From assembly GCA_016710625.1 (NCBI GenBank), contig JADJVK010000049.1:1-6707 (forward strand): 6,707 nt of DNA. Direction: 5' to 3'. The position numbers and the translations under genes were made by a program. The notes below the pieces were generated by a model, which saw only the letters and a list, made by a program, of their open reading frames with translations, did no database searches and was not told where the DNA came from. Positions 1 through 6,707 of the stretch are shown here, piece by piece. The stretch comes from Saprospiraceae bacterium. Lineage in GTDB: Bacteria; Bacteroidota; Bacteroidia; Chitinophagales; Saprospiraceae. Every line of letters begins with the position of its first letter. Position 1 is the stretch's first letter.

Positions 1-2456
1 TTTTCCAGAAAATTATGGTAGTACTATTCAACAATTTAAAGGAATTTATATAGAAAAATTTTAATGAATATACCCTAAAGAGTTTTGAATGACACTACAA
101 AAAAAATTGAAATTGATCATTTGATAATTGACCCTCATTTGTATGCAAAAGCAAGTATTACAAATATTTTGAAATTAGATGGAGGTGGATCATTGTCCGG
201 ATTTGGATTTTCTATTGATAAATTTGGATTAAGTATTTTAAATAATGATTTAGAGGATGTATTTTTTGAAGGTATAATTTCTTTGCCAATCAACAAAGAG
301 GGCGAGGATTAGAATATAAGGCAAAGGTTAGTGTTTGATTCTAATTCAAAACCAATATTTGGTTTTAATGTAAGACCACCTCAAAATGGTATGAAAATAC
401 CAATGATGTTTCCAATGCATCAATTTACCAAATAGATTATTTGAATGAAATTATGATGATAGTAAGCAAAATGGTCAAAAGTAGATGTAAAATTTGGTTT
501 ATATGGTGATATTCAATTAACACTGATTCATTAAAAGTTTATTACCAAATAATGCTACTATACCAGAACTACCTTTAAAACTATCGCTTCCTAAATTGGA
601 ATTTAGTTTGGTTTATAATTCTAAAATTACAAATGGTTTTATTAAAGATTCTTGCATTTTTGGATTTTCCAGTCCAAGTAAAACTATCAGTGGTTTACCA
701 TTAAATATTAAAAACTAGGTTTAGGGTTTGAAGGGTTAGATAAAATTGGACTTGCCTGTGAATTGGAAGTAGTTTTAATTGACGGACCTAATGATATCGC
801 AGCTAATACAAAATTTATTATTTGGTCAAAAGTAAATCCAACTTAAAATAATATAGCTGGTAAAATAGCTTTTGAATCCTTTGAAATAAAAGGAATTGAT
901 TATTGATGCTAATTTAATAGTATATCTATTAAAGGAAAATTGAATTTTATTCAGAACCTATTGTTGGAAATTTAAATAGTAGAGATAGAGGTGTTAAAAG
1001 CAATGTAACTGTAGGTTTACCAATTGGTTTGCTTAATATAGAAGCTCAGTTTGGTGTATATGGTGAGCCACGGCCAGCAGATATTTTTGCTTTCACAAAT
1101 GATTATTTTGCTTATTTCCGGTTAGCAGGTACATTAATGTTTAATCCAGGATTACCATTAGGTGTGCCACCTTATCAATTACCATTTGATCTTTATGGAT
1201 TTGGCGGTGGTATTCATTATAATATGTTACCTACTATAAGTGAACCAATCAATGGAAGTATCGGTGATGGTGCAACCTATAAGCCCCAATTTGGATCTTT
1301 TGGTTTCCAAGCTAGTGTGATTTTAGGTAGCAAAGCAGATCCAACTCCCATGAATGGTAAAGTTACATTTGGTGCTACAATGTCAATGAACAGAGGTTTA
1401 GAACAACTTTCAGTTATCGGAGAATTGTATTTAATGACAATATTAATAATTGGTCAAAACCAAAGATTAAAGCTGTTGCTGATTTTAGATTAAATTTTTA
1501 CCCAGAACTAGAGTTGGTCGGTAGTTTTTTTAGGATATGTAAAAATAGAAATTCCTGAGCAAAATCCAATAGTAAGTATGGTAGGAAATATGGGAATCAA
1601 AAGGGATGGTACTATGATTACAGGTTCTATGAGGTTGTCGCAAAATGAGAATTTTGAGATTTGGGCGGCCAAGAATGAATATTAATGGTGATGACCCAAG
1701 AGGTAGATTGACTTTAGATGCTGCATTATTAGGTAAAGGAATCCAAGCAATGAATACATGTATCTTATCTGGTGACGGAGTACCTATTGGTCTACCTCCA
1801 CTGCCAAAAAGAGTCCAAGATTTGTTTAAAACAAAAGGTATTAATTTTGAATCTGAGCCATTGAAACCATCCTCAATTGGAGGTTCAGGACTAGGTTTTG
1901 CGGTTGGTGCACAGATAGAGTTGGATGCTGATATAAGTTTTCCGGGTTTAGAAGAGTATTTATCTTTTAGTTTTGAAGGTGATATTGGTTTCGATTTTAA
2001 TATCTCTAAATATAGTAATGTCAGATGCACAAATACCAATTCAGAAATTGGTTTAAATGGTTACTATGCATTAGGTCAAGCATACATAGCAGTAAATACT
2101 AGTGCTAAGATTGATTTAAAACTAGACGATAATGGAAATTCTAGCCTTTATAAAAAAGAATTTTCTGCTCAATTGCGGCTTATGTAGATGGCGGATTTCC
2201 AAATCCTTTTTACATTAATGGTCAACTAGTAATAGATGTAGAAATACCAGTAATTGATTTGTGTGATGATTGTAAGGATATTGCTTTCGAATCATTTGTT
2301 AGTTTGTTACAAGCAGCTGATGTAGATGCAAGTTACGAGGATGGAAATACAGGATTATCTGTTGATGATATTTCTGATAAATTTTCTATGAGTATGCAAT
2401 TTAATTTAGGAGAAAAATGTCAAATCAAAACAAACTCCGGACAAATTGCAGAAATG
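1..2456 (+). other. Beta-strand-rich repetitive region of the giant protein
   Basis: Joined across frames, this region reads as many short amphipathic strands separated by Gly, Asn and Asp turns. Examples are 'SGFGFSIDKFGLSIL' (about 214-240), 'DVFFEGIISLPI' (about 256-291), 'VDVKFGLYGDIQ' (481-516), 'NSISIKGKLNFYSEP' (about 916-959), 'NWSKPKIKAVADFRLNFYP' (1448-1504) and 'GTMITGSMRLSQN' (1605-1643). Phrases such as a Trp-Ser-Lys turn followed by a strand recur ('IIWSKVNP' at 817-840, 'NNWSKPKI' at 1445-1468), which hints at degenerate internal repeats. The pattern would suit an extended beta-sheet, beta-helix or barrel-like surface fold. That fold is inference; I see no family signature. The stretch 1029-1493 is the longest clean piece in this region. 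Confidence 0.5.
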
Positions 2457-3777
2457 AACCATTAGTGATTAGTAGCAATCCTACACAAAACCAACAAGAT
2501 ATTGCTTTGAATAAGGAAATTCTCATTCAGTTTAACTACAACTCTGGAAATAATACAGTTGTTAGCTTGGATCAAAATATGAAGGAAATTAGAAATATAC
2601 TAAAATTCGATATAATTAAGGCTGAATTGTTTGAAAATAATACTTCTATATTAATCCGAAACAATTTATCGACTCGGGGTACAAAGCAAATTACAATTAA
2701 TTATAGTGATTTATTTAAACCTAATACAAATTATAAATTAAAATTATCTTTAAAATTATCAAAGGCAAGTCAAACTTTAAAAGTTGAGACATTTGAATTA
2801 AGTTTTAGGACACAATCTAAACCAGAAAATCTTAGTCCGTATGTAAAAATGACCATCCCTGAAAATCAAAATTTTTATATTCAAGAAAACAATAAAAAGG
2901 GGTTTATATTTTGATTCAGATATTTCCACATTGTATCCTCAAGATAAAAACCACCAATATTTTATAATTATATCTAATAATGTAGATAAAAATGATACTA
3001 TATCTGCAAAATATTTAGCTATAGGTGCAGATGGTCCAAATTTCAACTATGATCTGCCTGAGTTAGGATCAAAAAATATTCCATTACTTTTGATTGATAA
3101 ATTTATCACAAATAAATCTACCAAACAATTTAAGTATCAAGAATTATTTACCTATAAGTTTGGGAACCAGCAAATACAAAACTCTAGCTCAAAAAATTGA
3201 GAGCATTTCGTTTGAAAAAATTGATACCGAAAATATAATGCAGCTAATGATTATATATTTAATTTCCATCGGTGAACCATTAGATAATTTGGATTTAAAT
3301 AATAACACTGCCAAAATTGTTTTTGCGGAGTCATTTGATAATGCTTATTTTGAAAATTTTACTTCAAATTATAATATCGTTAAAAACGAAATTTCAAATT
3401 TTGAAAATTTAAGGTTTGAACCAAATAAAAATATCCATTTCAGGTATAATGCCTTCTTACAAGAGAAAATTGGGTCAAATAAAGGTGAAAATCCAAATAA
3501 TTCTGGATTTAATTCAAATTTTAATTTACAAAAAAAATATCACTACACAATTAAATTAGATGCCGAAAAGAATCAATATAATATGAGAAAAACACTATAT
3601 GAACATTATCTAAATACTAAGAATTCAGTTTACGCTACTTTAAATGTAAATGCCAAAACTAATTGGAAGGAAAACCAATTGGACATGACACTAAAAAACG
3701 GAAGTTATAAATTAAATATATTTCCACCAAATTCTAATACGGCAATTAAATCATTGGAATATCTTAAAACGCAATAA
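1..3777 (+). CDS. Giant beta-rich surface protein, C-terminal part, frame-broken
   Basis: This is the 3' end of a very long gene: the reading is already open at base 1 and ends at TAA 3775-3777, giving at least about 1,250 residues. I do not recognise a named family. The order is: a long region of short alternating strands with Gly/Asn/Asp turns (1-2456), an Ig-like Big_5 domain (about 2459-2830), and a C-terminal segment with 'FGTSKYKTLAQKI' near 3158-3195. No catalytic motif is visible, and the last residues (...SLEYLKTQ) do not look like a standard type IX secretion sorting domain. The product is read by joining pieces in different frames, with switches near 62-90, 303, 335, 430, 449, 479, 518, 541, 713, 900, 915, 946, 1437, 1528, 1668, 2170, 2459, 2900 and 3162, plus an in-frame TAA at 844. 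Most are one-base changes at homopolymers, so sequencing error is more likely than decay. Being exported is inferred from the composition and neighbours; the N-terminus is outside the window. Confidence 0.7.
2459..2830 (+). other. Ig-like domain of Big_5/SbsA type within the giant protein
   Basis: The segment begins 'PLVISSNPTQNQQDIALNK' and continues 'EILIQFNY', the classic opening of bacterial Ig-like Big_5 domains: a Pro-containing strand, a 'P..n..di.ln..i.i.F' motif, later 'LKPNTNYKLKL'-like wording (here 'LFKPNTNYKLKLSL') and a closing strand 'ETFELSFRT'. In this family the domain is a structural spacer in secreted and surface proteins. It is joined to the upstream beta region by a frame switch at 2459-2460, where adding one C turns 'aac cat tag' into 'aac cca tta'. 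The domain itself is uninterrupted. Confidence 0.7.
2831..3777 (+). other. C-terminal segment of the giant protein with FGTSKYKTL signature
   Basis: After the Ig-like domain the reading passes an extra-G frame switch at 2899-2902 ('KKGLYFDSDISTLYPQDKN') and another at the GGG of 3161-3163, giving 'ELFTYKFGTSKYKTLAQKI'. I recall similar 'Y-F-x-T-S-x-Y-x-T' wording in large uncharacterised Bacteroidota surface proteins; this is recollection, not a search result. The remainder is Asn/Lys-rich and ends 'NGSYKLNIFPPNSN...LEYLKTQ' at TAA 3775. A stretch near 3233-3285 may be read in the wrong frame. No membrane anchor or recognised sorting signal is visible at the end. Confidence 0.5.
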
Positions 3778-3778
3778 A

Positions 3779-3835
3779 ATGAAACACAAATATTATATAA
3801 TTTTCATATATCTAATTCCATCATATTTGTTGGCT
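3779..3835 (+). other. Signal peptide of the FN3 protein
   Basis: The N-terminus is 'MKHKYYIIFIYLIPSYLLAQ': two Lys, a hydrophobic core rich in Ile, Leu and Tyr, and 'LLA' before Gln. Cleavage by signal peptidase I after Ala19 is expected, leaving an N-terminal Gln typical of Bacteroidota exported proteins. There is no Cys, so it is not a lipoprotein. Confidence 0.8.
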
Positions 3836-5775
3836 CAAAAATTAGATTCAACCATTAATTTCAATTTATTTCGAACCACGGATTCTGTTGTTTTATTTTG
3901 GAGTCATCCACATTATGCTGCTCTTCTGGAGTGCACACAAAATGGATACTTAATTGATAGAGTTGAAATAGATACTATTACAATGACAAAGATTGAACAA
4001 ACCAAACAACATGGCAAATTAATCCGAGTTAATGATAGAGATATTATTAAACTTTTGAAAATGAAGAATCTTTTAAGGATTTATATGAGAAACCCATTGA
4101 GGAACAACACAGATTACTGAAATCTTGCTTCACTATGTTAAACTTTTCAGCATTTAGTGATATAAATTTTGCTACAAAAAATAGGAATGCGATATGTGGA
4201 TAAGACCATTGAAAAGGGTAAATATTATCTATACACTTTACAAATAAAAAATTTAAATGATAAATATTATTGTAAATCAAAGCTAAGTATGAATGTCGAT
4301 AGACTACCCAAAATAATCCCATCTGGTTTGGATGAGCAGGAAAAATATATTAGAATAACATGGTCAAAAAAACAAATTGAGAACAAGTTTACAGGATTTT
4401 ATCTTCAAAAATCTAAAGATGGAATCCAATATTACCCTATCAATAAAGATAAATTAATTATTGGAGCACACACCAAGGATTTTAAAATGGAGGATTATGT
4501 TTTTTTGATAGTCTAGCATTATATGACCCACATTATTATCGAATAGTTGGTGTTAGCCCTTATGGTATTGAATCTGAACCTTCAGAGCCAGTTCTTGCTA
4601 TGTGTAGAGATAAATCAGGCCCAGGTGCACCTGAAAAATTGAGCTATATGTGGTTAGGTGATTCAGCTATCACAATTCGTTGGGATGCCAACCTCATCAA
4701 AGATATTGCTGGATATTATGTACAGAGATCCTATAAATTAAGTGATGAAAGTTTGGGAAACAATTCATGAAAAACCTCTAAATCCTTTGGTGATTTCATA
4801 CTTTCATCCCCAGGTTGATAGGGTAAATCCTTCTTTTTATCGAGTAGTAGCAATAGACTCTGTTGGGAATCCATCTCCTAGTGATTTTATTAGAGTTGTA
4901 TTGTTAGATTCTATTCCGCCAAGCAAACCAAAAGGACTGAAAGGCGAAATAGACACCAATGGAATTGTAAAACTAACTTGGGATGCTAATAAAGAAGCAG
5001 ATATTAATGGTTATTATATATATTATTTTACAAATAAAAAACACATATGTATAAAAGTCTTCTTGGTTATCCGCACAAAACTAACATTTTCTATGATTCT
5101 ATTTCATTGCAAACACATACTGAGGAGATTTATTATAGAATTTCTGCTGTAGATTTTAGATCAAATTATTCTGAGTATTCTGATGTTTTAGAATTGAAAA
5201 AACCAGATAAAGTACCTCCTTCACCACCTACATTTTATGATTTTAAATTCCGAAAAAATAAAATTCAATTAGCATGGTATCCTAGTGATGCCAAAGATGT
5301 AGTTGCTTACTTATTGTATAAAAAAATGGGGTGATTGGTCACTATATAAAACATTAGGAAAGATATTGCGAATTTTGAAGATACTAATATTACAATAGGA
5401 TCTACCTATTATTATCAAATAAAAGCTCAAGATGATGCAGGATTATTAAGTGCCGTATCATTTCCTGCATCAGTTTTTACAAAAGATAATTCGCAAGCAA
5501 AAGAAATTGATAATCTTGAAATAACTTATGATAAAGAAAAACATAAAGTTTATCTAAAATGGGATGGTCAAAAAGGCTACAAATATGCAATCTATAAATC
5601 AGAGAAAAAGAAACCTTTAGTTTCTATTGCTTATACCCCTTTAGATCAAACAAGTTTTATTGATGGTGATTTATTGTATAATATTGAATACAATTATGCA
5701 ATAACTGCTATTGCCCCCAATCAAATAAGAAGTAATATTTCAAAATCAATAACAATTAAAACAAAGAAACCATGA
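3779..5775 (+). CDS. Secreted multi-domain FN3 protein, frame-broken
   Basis: The gene starts at ATG 3779, one base after the stop of the upstream gene, and ends at TGA 5773-5775, for about 665 residues when joined. It begins with an export signal (residues 1-19), then an FN3-like module (about 20-170) and five FN3 domains (4301-4611, 4612-4909, 4910-5208, 5209-5487, 5488-5772). Each shows the usual 'L.W', 'GYyv.r' and 'YYRi.avd..GN.S' landmarks, and two of the linkers begin with 'PPs.P'. FN3 arrays act as spacers or binding scaffolds; no enzyme domain is present. Single-base frame switches occur at about 4057-4060, 4173-4178, 4500-4506, 4748-4750, 5036-5041, 5320-5326 and 5359-5361, all at A or T runs, and each is fixed by one base. 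No sorting domain follows the last FN3 (ends 'SITIKTKKP'), so the product may stay periplasmic or rely on a partner for surface attachment; that is inference. Confidence 0.8.
3836..4300 (+). other. N-terminal FN3-like module with charged helical insertion
   Basis: The module opens 'DSVVLFWSHPHYAALLE', continues 'NGYLIDRVEIDT' (the W-strand and GY.idR landmarks of an FN3 fold), and closes with 'IGMRYVDKTIEKGKYYLYT' (4178-4237), which is the usual last part of an FN3 domain. Between these lies about 55 residues of charged, likely helical sequence including 'DRDIIKLLKNEESFKDLYEK' and 'EEQHRLLKSCFTML'. The module is therefore longer than a standard FN3 of about 90-100 residues. I recall the same arrangement in Bacteroidota FN3 proteins of unknown function, but could not verify it. 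Two frame switches (4057-4060 and 4173-4178) fall inside it. Confidence 0.55.
4301..5772 (+). other. Tandem array of five FN3 domains
   Basis: Five consecutive domains of about 95-105 residues each. Core Trp strands read 'YIRITWSKKQ', 'AITIRWDANLIKDIAGYYV', 'IVKLTWDANKEADINGYYI', 'KIQLAWYPSDAKDVVAYLL' and 'KVYLKWDGQKGYKYAIY'. The Tyr-corner strands read 'HYYRIVGVSPYGIES', 'SFYRVVAIDSVGNPS', 'IYYRISAVDFRSNYSEYS', 'YYYQIKAQDDAGLLS' and 'YNYAITAIAPNQIRS'. The second to fourth domains share a 'W.....DI.gY' type motif, so they are more alike than the first and last. The array probably forms a rod-like spacer or binding surface. Confidence 0.8.
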
Positions 5776-5834
5776 TAAAGAATTCTATTATTTACAGTAT
5801 AATTTTTCTAGCAATTCTAGGTAATTTTTCCTGC
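5772..5834 (+). other. Lipoprotein signal peptide with Cys21
   Basis: Twenty residues with one Lys near the start and a long Ile/Leu core end at Asn-Phe-Ser, then Cys21 (tgc at 5832-5834). The -1 and -3 positions (Ser, Asn) are looser than the E. coli lipobox but acceptable for Bacteroidota. Two charged residues (Lys, Glu) follow at +2 and +3, which could serve as a surface-export signal; that part is inference. Confidence 0.7.
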
Positions 5835-6707
5835 AGAAAAGAGTGGGTAAAGCCAGATGATATTGTTCAAAATCCTATAGATAGTACATCTAATAAAATT
5901 AATACATTTGAATATGAATTAAAGCCTGGAATTATTGATGTGACTAGCAAAGCTAGAGATTTAATTATTGATGAAACATCGGATCAGTTAATTGTAAAAA
6001 GAACATTGGAAACAGAGAATTTATTTGAAGTCGATAAAATTTACTATCACATTGGGTTTGATTTTACGGAATTTAAAAATGCTTATCGAATAAAAGAAAT
6101 TAAAAAAGAAAATGATAGAATGATAGTAGAAAAAAGAAATCTGGCATTTGTGGATTCGTATGAAAAGTATCATTTAATCAATAATAATCCTGAATCTGGA
6201 AAAATAAAAACTAGGGGAGAAATATTACAAAATGATTGGAATATTAATTTTAATATTACATTACCTATAACAGTTTTAGGACATAAAATTGATGCAACAC
6301 CAAGTGCAAAAGCCGCTGGAACATTTTATCTACAAGAAATTAAGATAGCTGGAGGGATAATATCAATTTTCAAACATGGTCTTAAAATCCTAAATAATGC
6401 TGAATTTTTTCTTGCCAATTTGAAAGAACCTTCACTTTTTAGGTAAAGCAGCGATAAGCAAAATTCTTTTAGTGGGGTAGGTGGTAGTATTTTTAAAGGT
6501 TTTAGTGGAGGATTTGTATTCGCATTTATTTTGAATGCAGATTTTGATATTAAAGGAACAATGACAGGTACTATAACAGTAAATAAAACTTATGAAAATT
6601 TAAGTAGTATTGGCACAGGCAAAGTTACTAAATATATAAAAGATGGAGAGGAAAGAGATACTATTTTAATAAATGAAGTTGGAGGTTCGAGTAATCCATC
6701 ACCTGAA
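5772..6707 (+). CDS. Predicted surface lipoprotein, N-terminal part, runs off window
   Basis: The start is ATG 5772, overlapping the upstream TGA by four bases (ATGA). The N-terminus 'MIKNSIIYSIIFLAILGNFS' is followed by Cys21, a signal-peptidase-II type signal with a relaxed lipobox (NFSC) as is common in Bacteroidota; Arg-Lys-Glu follows the Cys. Mature protein near residues 50-135 reads 'DVTSKARDLIIDETSDQLIV...DKIYYHIG...AYRIKEIKKENDRMIVEKRNLAF'. This resembles the 'DE...l..l.vGDii....GflrkV..v..V.tepa.l' domain I know from many Bacteroidota surface lipoproteins. Next comes 'WNINFNITLPITVLGHKI' and a beta-rich, Gly-rich part ('GGSIFKGFSGGFVFAFIL'). A stop at 6444 is a frame artefact: dropping one T from 6436-6440 and adding one A at 6460-6463 restores one frame open to base 6707. 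Function is unknown; outer-membrane anchoring is inferred. Confidence 0.75.

Noticed and set aside
844..846. Stop-codon reassignment (TAA read as an amino acid)
   Set aside because: All three genes use TAA or TGA as plausible ends or next to frame breaks, and only one in-frame TAA with coding on both sides is seen.
1530..2039. 169-codon minus-strand open frame
   Set aside because: It lies opposite well-supported coding sequence on the + strand; its product is Pro/Ser-rich with no domain, signal or start context, as expected of an antisense shadow.
2259..2465. Separate small gene encoding 68 residues
   Set aside because: The same frame is open upstream from about 2172 and continues the giant protein across a one-base break; a start at TTG 2259 is arbitrary.
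4047..4322. 91-codon minus-strand open frame
   Set aside because: It overlaps the N-terminal FN3-like module, whose + strand reading contains recognisable FN3 landmarks; the minus reading shows no domain.
4500..4506. Programmed frameshifting at the T7 run
   Set aside because: The breaks occur in both directions, at many different runs and in all three genes, which does not fit a specific recoding signal; sequencing error is simpler.
4742..5152. Separate gene between frame breaks in the FN3 region
   Set aside because: It begins and ends mid-domain, and the FN3 landmarks continue directly into the flanking frames.
1..6707. CRISPR array, tRNA, rRNA, insertion sequence, terminal repeats or terminator
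   Set aside because: I saw no spaced direct repeats, cloverleaf or rRNA-like sequence, transposase motif, or GC-rich hairpin followed by T run; the window is filled by coding sequence.

Overview
The window is AT-rich (about 30% GC by eye) and entirely protein-coding on the + strand. It holds three consecutive genes with essentially no intergenic space: the 3' part of a very long gene (1-3777), a complete gene (3779-5775), and the 5' part of a third (from 5772 past the window end). The products look exported: one gene is a C-terminal portion rich in beta-strand patterns, one has a signal peptide and an array of fibronectin type III (FN3) domains, and one has a lipoprotein-type signal. The Lys/Asn/Ile-rich proteins, A-rich leaders without a Shine-Dalgarno sequence, and this kind of surface protein suggest the phylum Bacteroidota, possibly near Saprospiria. 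That placement is inference; there is no marker gene here.

Reading frames are broken often. I count roughly 29 places where a good protein reading stops and resumes in another frame within a few bases, mostly next to runs of A, T or G. The product can be read through each break with a one-base correction in nearly every case. The simplest explanation is residual indel error in a long-read assembly, with the worst quality in the first ~950 bases. True gene decay is the alternative. I therefore annotate three genes rather than about fifteen fragments.

Layout: 1-2456 is a long run of alternating hydrophobic/Gly strand patterns that I cannot assign to a named family. About 2459-2830 is an Ig-like domain of the Big_5/SbsA type. 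2830-3777 is a C-terminal segment with an 'FGTSKYKTLAQKI' signature. 3779-5775 encodes a signal peptide, an N-terminal FN3-like module split by a charged helical insertion, and five further FN3 domains. From 5772 comes a lipoprotein with an N-terminal all-beta domain, cut off by the window end.

The 1-nt gap between genes 1 and 2 and the 4-nt ATGA overlap between genes 2 and 3 indicate one operon with coupled translation. My working idea is a co-expressed cell-envelope set: a giant surface protein, a periplasmic or surface FN3 protein that could bind or scaffold it, and an outer-membrane-anchored lipoprotein. Nothing in the sequence gives an enzymatic activity or a target.
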